From assembly GCF_003286085.1 (NCBI RefSeq), contig NW_020825289.1, positions 7,192,001 to 7,256,000 on the forward strand: 64,000 nucleotides of DNA, in the 5' to 3' direction. Source of the stretch: Drosophila persimilis (lineage: Eukaryota > Arthropoda > Insecta > Diptera > Drosophilidae). This document shows positions 25,554-38,200 of this stretch, piece by piece; within the stretch, counting starts at the first letter, position 1; each line of letters opens with the position of its first letter. Position numbers and translations under genes: made by a program. The notes beneath the pieces are model-generated. The model saw nothing but the letters and a program-made list of their open reading frames with translations, searched no databases and was not told the origin of the DNA.

Positions 25554-26372
25554 TTAAGCCGAAGAGAGTGGCTTACAGGCGATCATGTAAACTGGATAAA
25601 GGTCCTTTGGAAAGTTTTGCTGGCGCACTTTCCGCACAATCCGAAATCCAGCCGCCTTTAACGAGATATCGTAGTGCTCCAGAGGTCGAGTAACTGAGGA
25701 ATCCTCGTCGTCAACGATTATCTCCTTTGATTTGGTTACGTTCTCCTTAAGGACAAAGAAAGCGCCCGGCGCCAGTCCCTGCCGGATGCGTCGAAAGAAG
25801 TCGATCAAGTCCAGCTCAGTGAGATGTCCTAAGACCCATTGACTCCAGATGAGGTCGTATTTCTTTGTGGGAGTGAATTTCTGTAGTCCAACGTTGTAGA
25901 TCTCCCCCAAGCTGCCGACTGGCGTGTTTTCAGTTGTGCAGTACTCCCGGGCCTTGTTGGCAAAAGCTGGGTCTTGCTCCACAAGATCCACGCAATGGAA
26001 GCGAGGTATTAGCAGGTGTCTAGTAATGCGGCCAATACCGGCTCCGCAGTCCAACGCCAGCTTGTTTCCCGGCACCCTTATTTCGCGTAGGAAGTTGTTG
26101 GAGCCCTGTATATCGGTGGCGCTGATGTATCCCATGCCTCCCAGCATCCCGTTGACTGTGGCTGGCACTCCCGACCAATATTTTTGCGCTTTGCCATAAA
26201 ATTTTGGCTCCTGAGCATTGCTTGCATCGGAACTGATTGCGACCGCATCGGCTACCTTTGATTCCGGTCCATTTCTGTTTTCCTGCGTGCACTCCTTGTC
26301 CTCGCTGCTGTCCATTTCGTCTTTTAAAGTATTCACACACTTTTCGGGAGCCGGTCCTTCAGTCAATGGCAT
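25554..26372 (-). CDS. Ntmt: N-terminal alpha-amino protein methyltransferase (NTMT1/METTL11A family)
   Basis: A single exon of 272 residues. The first in-frame ATG is at 26372; the open frame extends nine codons further but only to a TTG. After a polar N-terminal extension of about 60 residues, the enzyme core begins with FYGKAQKYWSGVPATV, the NTMT signature that binds the substrate N-terminus. It continues with GGMGYIS, the SAM-binding loop LDCGAGIGRIT, WSQWVLGHLTE and LKENV. The family methylates the exposed alpha-amine of proteins starting Met-X-Pro-Lys/Arg, including histone H2B and RCC1 homologues. The extension is longer than in the human enzyme (223 residues). The symbol is given by family resemblance. 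Confidence 0.9.
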   Translation of the reverse strand: MPLTEGPAPEKCVNTLKDEMDSSEDKECTQENRNGPESKVADAVAISSDASNAQEPKFYGKAQKYWSGVPATVNGMLGGMGYISATDIQGSNNFLREIRVPGNKLALDCGAGIGRITRHLLIPRFHCVDLVEQDPAFANKAREYCTTENTPVGSLGEIYNVGLQKFTPTKKYDLIWSQWVLGHLTELDLIDFFRRIRQGLAPGAFFVLKENVTKSKEIIVDDEDSSVTRPLEHYDISLKAAGFRIVRKVRQQNFPKDLYPVYMIACKPLSSA

Positions 26373-27235
26373 CTTTTTTTGCTTTGAGTTGTGTCTCAAA
26401 TAAACAAAAATGTCAACAAAAAATTAAACCAAAGTGTGTAAATCAAACGTACGATGAAAAATCGAACTTAACCCACTTAAGCCCCCGTTATTTGAACAGG
26501 ATAGCAACCTGAGTTAAAACGCAGAAAATAGTACTAATAATAATAATTCATCTTGTAGATTCATCCAATCCTTCATCTTTCCTTATAACAAAGACCAAGA
26601 CATCTTTCACCAGAACGGTGAATATTTAACTACCCCCTGGTCTACAATGGGTTAATCGATCTATGCCCATGCTCAGAAATAATATTCCTTGATTTTAATA
26701 TTCGGCTTAATATTACTGGCTAGCTAAGACACTCAGCCTTAATCAAATAGTTTTATCCGATTGATGATTCGATTTTCTACAGGATTGGTTTATTTAAGGA
26801 ACTACCCTTTTTTGGATTGTGTCTAAAATAATGTTTAAACAAAAAAGGTAACAAAAAAGCTAAACGTAAGTGTAAGCGAAATGATTCAGCCATGAGTATG
26901 GACGTTTTTACACCCTATTTCATTTGACTGATAGAACAATTCTGTTTTTTAAGCTTTCAACCTTAAATTATAATTACCTTTTCTTAGATTGAGTTTGTTT
27001 AGACCTATTTATGCATGTGATAAGTTTCCTGTATCTCGATCCCGATAACCATTTTTAGTCTCTGTAAGAAGACATTAACTCTGCCATAGTTTTTACTACT
27101 GTGAACTTCATGTGTTAATCTAATCTTTATATAATTTAATGATCGTCATATTTGTCACCAACCTCATGGGACACATGAGCTGTGCTCGAATCAGTATTCC
27201 TTGAACAGTCGCAAACAGAAGAACACTTAATAAAT
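26373..27235. other. intergenic stretch between Ntmt and the Ly6 gene
   Basis: AT-rich with no coding signal. It should hold the two divergent promoters. A TCAGTA initiator-like word lies at 27191-27196, 45 nt before the Ly6 ATG. No clear TATA was seen at the expected distance. Confidence 0.4.
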
Positions 27236-27794
27236 ATGTGGAAGAAATTGATTTTTGCTGTGGTGCTTGTAGCCTTTGTGGGCGTGCGATTCGGTAAGAA
27301 AATTTAGTTTGATTCTGATGATCCAGTTGATAACCGAATCAATTTAATAATTAGCCAGCTCGCTGACCTGCTACAGCTGCAATGATGCCACTTCTTGCAA
27401 GAACCCCACGGTCCAGACATGCTCCAACGCCACGGCCAATGCCACCAGCGACTGGCTTTCGACGTACCACAACGATGTGCCCGAAGTAGGTGGCAGCCAG
27501 AGCTTCTTGTGTGCAAATCTCACCTACTACACAGGTCCGGAAATCCCGCCCACAACACCTCTTGGCCCTAACAACACGCTTACGAGTGAGTTCCTTGGCT
27601 GTGCCCATCCGGATATCAGGATCTGTGCTCGTAATCTGACCGATCCGGATGCCAGGGCCAACTGGAAGTCGCACTGTGGCGTCTGCTATACTGACAACTG
27701 CAATTACGATGGACCCGCGGGAACCTTCAGTGGTAGTGCGTACACCATAATTGGCTCTATCTCTGCGCTGCTATTGACCAAGGTTCTCAGTTAA
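27236..27794 (+). CDS. Ly6/three-finger GPI-anchored cell-surface protein
   Basis: Two exons, 27236-27293 and 27355-27794, separated by a 61-nt intron in phase 1, give 165 residues. Residues 1-20 are a signal peptide (KKLIFAVVLVAFVGV). The mature part starts with LTCYSC and has ten cysteines ending in CGVCYTDNCN, the spacing of a Ly6/uPAR three-finger fold. Several NxT/NxS sites suggest N-glycosylation. The last 20 residues are hydrophobic after a small-residue stretch (TFSGSA), the pattern of a GPI attachment signal. Fly Ly6 proteins act in septate junctions, channel regulation and tracheal or neural surfaces; this member was not assigned to a named one. AATAAA follows at 27800-27805, very close to the stop. 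Confidence 0.85.
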
Positions 27795-27799
27795 TTTTT

Positions 27800-27805
27800 A
27801 ATAAA
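27800..27805 (+). terminator. polyadenylation signal of the Ly6 gene
   Basis: AATAAA six nt after the stop codon, giving a very short 3' UTR. Confidence 0.6.
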
Positions 27806-27829
27806 GTGCTTCAACGTTGTACGGAATCT

Positions 27830-28030
27830 TAATGATAACCTGATCGCATGTCTCTCCCTACACAAAAACTGACCGGTGAAGAGAACTTCAGCTTAAACCA
27901 AAAAGCCGTTGAGTAGTTGTGCCTTGGCCAAGCAATATGTGTGGTCACACTGGCTTTAATTTGAAGCATTTTAACAGTCTGGCAGCACATTCGTGCGTGC
28001 CAAATTTAAATTTAAAAGGATATTCGCAAT
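27830..28030. repeat. duplicated module, copy A
   Basis: Shares ordered blocks with copy B at 28595-28800: GATAACC/GATAATC...ATCG, AAAAGCCGTTGA, and a block of about 46 bp starting CAGTCTGGCAGCACATT at 27976. A full Motif 1 (TGGTCACACTG, plus strand) lies at 27942-27952. Confidence 0.6.
27942..27952 (+). promoter_or_regulatory. Motif 1 promoter word without an assigned gene
   Basis: TGGTCACACTG matches the directional fly core-promoter Motif 1. It faces right, but no ORF lies downstream for several kilobases. Confidence 0.45.
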
Positions 28031-28594
28031 TTATGTATATATATTAACGCAAAAAATGGTATGAGTGCAATAAAGTTCCCTTTTCGATGGTTTCCTGGGC
28101 TATCGAGCTTCCATATTTTCCTTCCTTCTCTACAAAAGCTTATCTCAATCAAGAGCTTTCCATTTCACACCTAATGTGCGTTATAGCCCTTCGGCAAATT
28201 ATATTTAATTCCATTAAGGTCATGAAAACCGAACAAACGACAATCAATGAGTGAAATTATATTTTTTTTTTCACAATAGGTGAAATAGGTGAGTCAAAGG
28301 TATGTAGTCCGTCCAAAATTTATATCCGCTTGGAAACCTGTTCAGAACGATCCAAAAGACTTGCCTTTTTAATCGCTAGCAATTCTGAGTATTATGATGA
28401 TTTATACCTTTTGCAAAGGGCTATCGTGGGGGTTTATGGTTGGTGGTTTCGATTTTTAACCTAATTTGACTGATTGTGGGGTAGGTAAAGGTAAAGATAA
28501 GTAACGATAAGATAAAAGAAAATAGTTGTGAGAGTTTACAATTTTAAAATAACACCTATGCATTAATATGTGTATGTATTTCCCCCATCGGCTC

Positions 28595-28800
28595 TTTTAA
28601 CGATAATCTAATCGTATTTCGTCCGTGGTATCTCTCTCGTAAATATCGGATCGTTAAAGAGTACAAACAAACCTGTGGCGTAATTTGAAAAGCCGTTGAA
28701 GCTGGATAACATTAAACTTCAGTAGTTTTGGTATTTTTCGGTACTCCAGCAGTCTGGCAGCACATTTGTACGCGGCAAATTCAAATTTAAAAGACTACTT
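28595..28800. repeat. duplicated module, copy B
   Basis: The partner of copy A, about 770 bp further on. In place of Motif 1 it has TTTGGTATTTTT, which fits Ohler Motif 6. It is followed by the shared CAGTCTGGCAGCACATT block at about 28749. Confidence 0.6.
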
Positions 28801-31800
28801 TTTTATATATCTCCTTTTTTTATAGGGTTACCTTTTCAGGCTCCTAATCAGTTTGTCTGCTCAAAACGACTCCCGAGTTGCAATATATCAGTTTTTCATA
28901 TCTTTGGTCCAATTTCATTTGAAACTGCTTGATTAAATTTGGCAACTCGAAATGCAGAGACGAAGGAATCATCAAATATGAATGCAACTGTGCGAGAAAT
29001 AGAGAACGGCAGAACCAGAAATCATGAAGACAGACACGTGCCCTAGTCATTCTTAGAGGTCGACTCCATCTCCGCCGCCACAAACCATCATAGTTCAGTT
29101 TTGTAAGGCATAAATTATGCGCGACTTCAGCGGCAGCGGTGTTGGCCCGTCAAATTTGGCACCTGGCCCCAACCGTAGGGCTAACCTTCGTACCGGAGGG
29201 CGCGTGCAACAATTTTACAGCTCCTTCCCCCTCCCCACCCCGTTCTCAATGGTGTAATGAAAGTGTTTGAGCGGAGCTGCTCTATATATCCAACATAGTA
29301 GTCGTATATTTGTGTAAACAGCTTGTACTATGACAGAGCGCGGCGGGGTTCTGGCTGTAATTGAAATTGCGCGGCGTACGCGGCATTAAGTCATAAAAAC
29401 AACAACTATAGGCTCACTATACAGCGACGGCTACACACCGTATACACTATGCTACCCAGCAACCAGTTTGTCACACTCTGAGGCCAGGCACGTACGCGCC
29501 AAGAGGTCAAAACGCACTCTGGACATGAACTAACACATGAAACGGGGGAGGGATGGGTATGGGGATGGGGATGGGATGGGATGTGCTGGGGACAGGCAAA
29601 TTGTGAAACTTGTCCGTTTCTGTCCATCATCATCATCGTCGTCGTCATCTTGCGAGGCCCAAAACTGTGCGGGTCATAAAAGAAGTCACAAGAAGCGTAC
29701 TTAGAACAAGCCAACACACAGAAACCGAACCACAATTCCTGTTCAGGCCACAAAAATTTAATTAAGGTCTGTGTCTCAGTCTGGGCTTCTACAGAAACGT
29801 TTACCCAGGCGATGCATGGGGGACAGCAGCATCTGATTATGTAATGCTTAAACAAATAAAAAAACACAGCCAACCGATCCATGTACATGGAGGGTACATG
29901 GAGCATTGACTCTCTTCGCTTCTCGCAATTTTTGTAAGAGGTGAAGTAACATTTAAAGCTTGGACCCAGTCTGATGGATCTTTTGGTTTCTCAAAAGTTG
30001 TAATTGAAATGTAATTAATTCTCAGCATTTAAGACTGTCTTGGGGACTGTTATGCAATCTCCTTGTGACTCCTGTCCGCCCTCGCTGGCTCCTGAAAAGA
30101 GTCGCACAGACTGGGATACATCCTTTGGCACATCCTTTCCCAGCGGTTTCTTTTCTCTGTCTATCTGTCCGTCGCTCTCCTCGTCTGGCTCCCTCTCGAA
30201 ATTTGATCTTTTTGCCGTGATAAGAAATTGAGGGATAAGAAGGCGCAAAGCATAAACACGCACAAGGAAATGCTTGGGTTGGGTCGGGCAATTGCTATGC
30301 CGAAGGTCCTTTGTCTTTAAGGACCTTTTATGTCTTATCAAGGCGAGCAAACTTGGGACGCTCTACGGATCCTGCTGCTGCTGCTGCTTGCTCCTGGCTA
30401 CTGGTAATACAATACTTTTGCTCTCCGAATGTTCTCTGCAGGAGTACAGGACCACAATCCACAGCTCCTTTTTAATTTAATTCGCGAGAATTTAAGGCGG
30501 AGGTGCCATGCGGTGATGTGATCCTCGGTCCTGCTCCTGCTGCTGCTGCTGCTGATCCTGGCATATTCCGATCTGGCCTGGCTCCCATTATTGTGTCAGC
30601 AACTTTATAAATTGCGCATAGAAAACAAACCGCCCGCAAATACCGCAGAAGAAAGACCCCAAGCCATCCTTTGTCCTCCATGATTGCTGTTTATATTTGG
30701 TGCTGCCTGCCCTGAATGGCAATCAATCAATCAATCAAACGGTCTGGCGATCATCTCGCATATCGATATCCATTTACATAACGCGAATAGCGGCACGTTC
30801 ACCACGTTCTAATAAGGAGACATATCTATTACTAATCGTGTATTGAGTGAGTATGCCACGGGTGGAAGGAAGCGGACCCTTGAGAAGGTTGAGGGTGTTG
30901 GAGGAGTATAATGCGTTCTTCAAAAGAAGCCTGGAATTTATCAGAGGAGAAGATAATTTGCTGAAAACGTGAGTTAATTTGAGGAACTGAAATTAATTAA
31001 TACCTCTGGAAATGAAATGAAATGAAATATTAAGTTTAAACCTTTCTTGTGCCACAAAAACACTCGCCTGTGCCTGCTGGATATGTATGGCAGATGTGTA
31101 TCCTGGCCCACCCATGCCACGCCCCAAACGACCGACTCCCTATGCGGCATATGTATCCGGCTTGGCGAACGAATTCTTGTACATAAACACCTACAGGCGC
31201 ACAGGCACACAGACACACAGACACAAACACAGTTAACGTTCCTCCAGCCAATGAGAAAGGCCTTTCGCTCGCATATGTGTATCTGAAAGATTATGTGTTC
31301 GTAATTGTATCTGTATCTGCAAATGTTCTTGGTTTCGGTTTCTGTTTGGGGTTTCGGCACCTCAGCTCGTGACTGCCTCTGCCTCGAGCCGAAGGAGGAT
31401 ACGAATATCAGAAAAATCAACCAAACTAAAGAAAAATTGTATAATAATTGCATAATTAAGTTCGAAGCGGAAGGGAGGGGGGGAGAGCGGGGAGATCTGT
31501 TTAGTTTTAATTTGTGTAAATTGTTGGTCCGATAAACATCGCGCGTGTCGTGTCCCCCTTCGAGTGTCGGCCAGCGAGGGATTATTAATTGAATTAGCGC
31601 CTCGACAGCGGCCTCTGAAGAGGATACTCTCTGTTTGATCTGATCTCTCTCTGTCTCTCTGATCTGGTCAGCCCTGCTAATTAGTGGATGCCCCTGCCAC
31701 AGACCGCCGTCCGCAGTCCCCAGTCCCCACTGTAATGGTACAATTGCAGACAGGAAGTTGACAGCTAATTGACAACCACGAACGAAGATGAAACCCTCTT

Positions 31801-32862
31801 CTCGAGGCGATCCATTAAGCTATGAACGTTGTTTCATATCAGGCTAAACCCAAATCATGATTTGCATATGACAGAGCCATCGATTGGGGGAATTATAGAG
31901 AGAGAGTGGCGGGAGGGGGAGGCGTAAAGAGCTTAGGGAGCTTCCTGTTTTACAGCCATCCATCAAGAAATTCGCACGGTATTATTGACAAACGGATATG
32001 GGATATGGCGCTTTCAGAGTCATTTTCCCAGGCCAGGCATTAACCATCCTCCTGCCGAGCATCGTCACGAACATCCTTAAACATCCTTTTTCCCATCCGC
32101 ATCCTCATACTCATCCACATCCTCAACGCATACCGCATCACTCCCCCAATCGGTAAATCACGCTAATAAGCCGGTAATGAATATAATGTATGTAAGTGTA
32201 GCCCTTGCTCTCGAATGCTTCCCTTTGCAAAAATCGCATGTTTGGCCCACATTCCGTGTCCTTAGCGTTGTCCTTTCCCCCATCAGGCCGGAAGAGGAAG
32301 CATTTGCCGAGCAAGGGGGTTGCAAACGGAACGATTTTTCACTTTTGTTTTTGTTTAATAAGGCATGCGAAAATATTTTACTGCCATCACTTACCCCTCA
32401 TGATGAGGCGGACCTGCCACTGTCAAGGACCTGTAAGGGCCTTCCTTTCGCCTCACCGCAGCTCGCCTTTGGTAGTCTGTTCCCTCCATTATTTTCACCA
32501 ATCCACGCTGATCATCATTTGTATCCATTTGCCACTTGGTTTTGGGTGTTTTGTGGGCATGGCATCACCATCCGCGCCACTCCAGACCCACTCGTACTCC
32601 CTGTCCGTCCGTCTGTCTGTCCCTCAGTTCCTTCGCTGACTGATGGGAGCTTCTTCATTTGTCAATGTAACGCTGTCTTGGCTCGAAAATGCTTTTCTCG
32701 CATGCCAGCCCCAAGTTGGAGCTGGACACACGAACACAACACTCAGTGGCTCAGTGGGGAGCTCGGGCGAATGGATGGCTATCTACCCCGCCAAAGGCCA
32801 TGTGGATGTGGACGTGCAGAGGGGATGTGGGGCTTTCAGGTTGTCGGGCATTCAAGTCGGCT

Positions 32863-32905
32863 TGTCAGTCAGTCAGTCAGCTAGTTAGTTAGTTAGTCAG
32901 TCACT
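32863..32905. repeat. (GTCA)n / (GTTA)n tetranucleotide repeat
   Basis: About ten tetramers, changing from GTCA to GTTA and back. Confidence 0.9.
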
Positions 32906-33738
32906 CAGCAGACTTTCAAACGCCGCACATTGGTGCCAGTGAAAGATGAAACACAATTGAAAGCAAAATAATGGAAACCTGAGTAAATCTGCATTAGTTG
33001 GTGGGGAAAAACCTTATAGAATGGGATACATTCATTGAGTCAGACCCTTATATCCCTGCACTAGCTATTACTCAATATTTTCCCTTGGGGAAACCATCAT
33101 CTTTCGACCACTGTGATCCTCTTTTTAATGGAAGCGTGTAAAAACCCGTCAAATACCTAAAATACCAAAAATAAAGCGATGCGAATCGAAGCGATCCGCG
33201 TGGACTTGATACGAGTACGTTGGAGGTTTTGATTTAAAGAGCCATCGACATCGACATAGCCTTCTCCATCTCCATCTCCATCAGCATTCAACATTCAACA
33301 TTCAGCCTTCGACATATTGGTGACGCTAAAAGCGGTAGAAAGACAAATAAAAGGAGTTCGCAGAAACAAGCAGAGAGAGGAAGAGACAGAGAGTGAGAGA
33401 CGGCGGGGGTCTGGAGGATCGAGCGGATGACGCGCCTGGCGGTCTGGCCTGGAGCGTGGTGCATGAGGCATGCAGCATGGAGTGCGTGGAGTTCGTGGTG
33501 TGGGGGGCCAAAACGATCAATGAAGTCTCCTCGACGGGCTTTCGATTGCGTTCGCCCCGTTCGATGGCAATTCCGATTGCCAATGGCCCAACGAGTTTTT
33601 CCTTTGGCTGTGTCGCTGTTTTGCTGTTTTCCACCGGACACCTTGGCATGTGTGGCATGGCGCTAATTAACAACTGCCGGTGCTTTGTGTCCACTTGGCG
33701 AGTGGAGTGCCGCACAGGAGAGTTGTACGAGTACTGCA

Positions 33739-33800
33739 ACTGGAATTGGAGCTGGAGCAGAAGCTAGAGCTGGAGCTGGACCTGGAGCTGGAGTTGGACC
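33739..33800. repeat. degenerate (CTGGAG)n repeat
   Basis: An imperfect hexamer array, about ten units. Confidence 0.85.
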
Positions 33801-34567
33801 AATTGTTTCGATGATAAACATTTTTATTGATTTGTGATGATTGCCGACAGGGACAGGTGCAGGCCGCTCTAGCCGCGGTCGGTGCCTTTTGCCGCTGCAA
33901 TTTATTAAATGCGATTTATTTGCAATTGCTTCCGAGAAGCAGGAGGTGCTGCAGATTAGACGACGGCCGACCAGAATCGAGACTAAGTTCAAGCCTGGAG
34001 TCACCACTGCACCACCACTGGCAGTCCAGTCAAACCAACTCCAAATCCGAGTCGGGCATTCTGCTGCATTTCATTCCAAGAAACAGAAGCGTTGTCGCCT
34101 TGGTAATCTGTTGGCGGGTAATTGCCACCGGTCTTCAAGATACAGATAGAGATCACCCAACTGAGATGCCAATTTGTTGTTGCGCTGCCCCTCGGCAGTG
34201 CCTTATGCGAAACTCCATAAACCCCGAACGGGTCGCCGGTTACCCTGTTGCGCACCTTTTTTATTGCCATTACGTGTCGCGCTTGCCGAAATAAACCAGA
34301 AACGAAATATTCGCCATAAAATTTGGTCTTGGAGGAGCCCTCGAGGCGGAGGAGACCTCGCCTTGTCTCGTCACGCGGCGCATGTTGTCAGCTTCCATAA
34401 AAAATACGGGTATAAACGGGTATACCTACGGCTAGGAGCCGCACAACGAGATTTTCTTATCAGATTTTCCCCACCACACCGCCCCCAAACCGAATGAAGC
34501 TTCTAGGGAAACACATAAAGTATTTTGGATCGTTTTCTTTTTCTTTTTGGTTTCAACTTTTGTTTGT

Positions 34568-34573
34568 TTTATT
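34568..34573 (-). terminator. Oaz: probable Oaz polyadenylation signal
   Basis: AATAAA on the minus strand, about 675 nt after the Oaz stop codon. The sequence between is AT-rich and without ORFs, as expected for a 3' UTR. Confidence 0.5.
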
Positions 34574-35247
34574 CACTAAATCATTTTCTGTCGTTTCCTT
34601 TTTGTTTTTAGTTCTTTTTATGCTACACATTAAAAATGTTCTTGGTGCTTATGTAATACATACATAACTATATAATACGATAATATGTATGTGTATTATA
34701 AATTGTTGTTACATCGTTAATCAATTATTGTTGGATGGGGGCTACTTAATAATGTAGATCTATATAAATACTGAAATACGAAGGCAAGGCCCTATAACAT
34801 ACAAAAATGAAATCGCCAAACGTTCTATAAACTAGAAAATAGCTTGGGTATAAATAAACGCGATGAATCTTTGAAAAACTATCACACACAAAGGTTTTTG
34901 TCGAGAATTTCTACGAGTAAACTAGGCGTATGTGTAATATTTTATGTGTCATGATATTCAAGAGGGTGACATTAGATCTACGGAGTGTGTATATGCATAT
35001 CGGATATATCTATCTGATTAATACTAAACTGTTCCATTTACTGTATGATTTTAAGTGGCAAGATCTAAGATTTGAAAGGAGAATACTCTGGCAAGTACTC
35101 CAGTACTTCTGCGAGCTCCAAGATAGGATACCAAGGATACCCGAATCATGAAACAGTCTTATGAATACTACGGGCGGCTCTTTCCCTCTTCTGAATATGT
35201 GTCCTTGATACTTTTCCTCTCTCTCATTCGCTACATGGGCGCCTTCC

Positions 35248-38200
35248 TCAGGCGCTGTTTGTGGCCCTTTCCATCTGTGACACGACATCCCTTGGCCGCG
35301 TCTCGTGCGGAATCTGCTCCACCTCTATGTACTCCTCCTCATCCTGGGCGGGCTCTGGCTCATCATCGCCGCCCCCAGAGTGACCCGTATCCGTGTCGTA
35401 CAGCTCCTGCTTCACGGTCGCGGGACTTCGAACCGGACTTGGACTGGGCGATGCACTGCCCCGCATCGGGGGCTCCGGCTTGGTGAGCGTTGGACGAACC
35501 GTTGGCCTCAGCTCGTGTGCCCGCTGGTGGTGTTCCAGCTCGGCGCGGAAGTAGAACTTCTCGGGGCAGAGATTGCAGTCGTAGGGACGCGAGTGGGCGC
35601 CGTGCTCGGCCATGTGGCCAAGGAGGCCGCCAGGGGCTGTGAACACGGCCGAACAGATGTAGCAATTAAAGCCTCGCTGCTCGGTGCCGGCGAAGGTGTG
35701 CTCGACCAGGTGCTCCTGCAGTTTCTGGGAATGCGGCAAGATCATCTTGCACAGGTTGCAGCGGTTCTCCAGGTAGGGAGTCGGCTGGGCCTGGACCACG
35801 GGGGCTTCGCTGGCCTTGTTCCGCTTGCCGTTGAGGTTGTGCTTGCGGCAGCACTTTTCGCAGAGCTTGGCCGGAGTGGTGGGTCCCTCCACTGCCCCTG
35901 GCAGGGGCTCCAGGCACAGGGCGCAAGCTGGTTCTTGGAGGCAGCCGCCACTGGACGAGGACTTCGTATGGAACTTGGCATGGAGGCTCAGCTCGAACTC
36001 CGAGTGAAGTGTCTGGCGACAACAAATGCAGGCCAGGGGCAGGGAGGCTCCATCGCTGCCATGCTCGCTGAGATGGGCTCGGAAGGCGACCACATCCTCC
36101 AACGGGTGGCTGCAGTGGGCGCACTTGCCCGATTGACCCACCTTCGAGTGCTGGAGCTTGTGCTCGGCCAGGATGGCCGGCGAGGGGAAGATCTCGTCGC
36201 AGATGAGGCACTTGTGCTTGCCCGTCGAGTTGTGGCAGCTCTTCATGTGCTGCTCGAGCTCCGCCCGCGACTTGAAGTTGCCCGCACAGTAGGCGCACCG
36301 CAGACTCACGCCCGTCTTCAGGTTGTGGGCCAGCTTCCGGTGTGAGTGGAGTTCCGCCTCGCTGCGCAGATCCTGACGCTCGCACATCCCACAGCTGAAT
36401 GTGACAGCTGGTGCGGGAGGTGGCGGCGCCTGTGGTGCTGGCGGGGCATTGATGGAGGAGGTTCCTCCTCCTGCTGATTCGTTGGCGGCACTGTTGGCCG
36501 GTGACGTCGACTTGGCAGCGTACATCTCCATCAGATAGCGCTGGCTGAGGCCGTACATCAGGGCGGGATGGGGCGAGGTCTGTGTCTTCAGGGCATTCGT
36601 TTCCACCTGCAAGGGGCTGTAGAACTTGCCGGCCGCCGAGGGACCTGTGGGTGCATTCCCTCCTGTTGATCCTCCACCGAACAACCCCTTGAAGGCCACG
36701 TTGTAGTCGATGATGCTACTGTTGTTGTTGGTGGCAGCTGCGGCAGCGGCAGCTGCGGCGAGGGGAGGCAGCAGGGCGTTCACATAGAGACTACCCATGT
36801 TGGGGGAGCTCTGTGGCGGCAGCTCTTTGTCCTTGACGCCGCCGTGCTGGCTCTGCATGTGCCTGTCGAGCAGGAACTCCACGTGGAAGGTCTCCGGACA
36901 GGATGGACAGCGGAACTGTCGCGCATGGGCCGCCAGATGGAAGTGCATCTCCAGCTCAGAGGAGCACACGGCCCGGCAGAACATGCACTGCAGCGGATTG
37001 GCCGGACTGCTGTTGCCGCCCATCGGGTGGTGATGATTCCCCAGCTGATGGCGCGTCTTAACGTGCACATGGAAGTCGCCATCGGAACGGAAGACCTCCA
37101 TGCAGGCGCTGCAGCGCAGCAGCTTCGTCTCCTGGCTGTGGGCGCAGGCCAGGTGGAGCTGCATGGCCATCCGTGTCTCGCACGTCTCCGAACAGAGGGC
37201 GCACTTCAGCAGGGTGAGTACGTGCTCGGTGATGAGGTGCTGCTGCAGCTCCTCGGCCTTGCCAAAGCTCTTGCCGCAGCTGGAGCTGCAGTTAAACTCG
37301 GAGTTGGCGATCAGGAAGTGTCCCACCACGTGCCGCTCGAACTCGGACTGCTCCGGGAGGCTCAGGCCACAGTGGGGACAGATCAGCTGCATTCCTTCGG
37401 CAATGTGGCTCTTCAGGTGGTTGCGGAAGCTCTCAAAGTCGGGAAGTCCAGCGTTGCACTGGTTGCAGAAGAAGATGCCGGGTGGTGCTGTTGCGTGCGG
37501 AGGATTGGGCGGAGCACTGGGTGTCTGCGGTCGACGCTTGTTGCTGCTCAGATCCGTGGGAAGGTCGTCCTCGGAGGGTCGGTTCTCACGCTCGGGACTG
37601 CCCAGATCCGTCTTAATCTTGGGTAGATCCAGAGCCAGCCGTGGACTGAATGTTCCGGCCGTGGCCAGGCGATTGAAGTGCTCGTAGTAGGAGTTGGGGC
37701 TGCTCAGACGATCCAGATGGGTGGCGCGCATGTGCTGGAATAGTCCGGCAATGTTGCCAAACTTCATGGTGCAATACTCGCAGCTCAGCTGGAAGCCCTC
37801 TCCCTCCTGGACGGGGGTCTTCGCCGACTGCTGCTGCTGTGACTGCTGTGGCTGCTGGGGTGGCTGCGGCTGCTCATGGACATTCTGGAGATGGGCATTC
37901 AGCTGCTCCAGGCTGCTGAACTCTGTCGCCTTGGGGCAGTAGCTGCATCTGAGCAGAGGGGTTGGGGTGGGCGTGCTGCCCACATGACTGCTGCGCGATC
38001 TCTTGGGGAAGTCCAGGCGACTGGGACTGCTGTCGGTGGCCAGGGCCAGGGCATAGCGGCGCTTGTGCAGGCTCCCATTGCTGGACACCGAGGCCGAGGC
38101 GGAACCGGTGGACCGGGGACTGTAGTTGAGGGCATTGGGATTGCCGCCGGCGGCCAGGATGGCGGCGTTCTTCTTGTGCTTCTGCATGTGTGAGGTGAGA

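Larger units (their letters stand above)
28801..34566. other. long intergenic region between the duplicated module and Oaz
   Basis: No gene was recognised. Open frames here lack homology and run into simple repeats. The 3' end of the Oaz UTR probably reaches to about 34.55 kb. Repeats include G-rich (GGGATG)n at about 29555-29583, a GTCY run at 32602-32622, (GTCA)n at 32863-32905 and (CTGGAG)n at 33739-33800. Confidence 0.5.

Noticed and set aside
26373-26399. Methyltransferase start at 26399.
   Set aside because: That codon is TTG; the ATG at 26372 is the first real start.
32602-32622. GTCY microsatellite, possible trace of a mini-me type element.
   Set aside because: No conserved core or (TA)n partner was recognised beside it.
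32177-32884. A 235-codon ATG-led plus-strand open frame between the Ly6 gene and Oaz.
   Set aside because: No domain or homologous segment; part of it translates GTCY and GTCA microsatellites.
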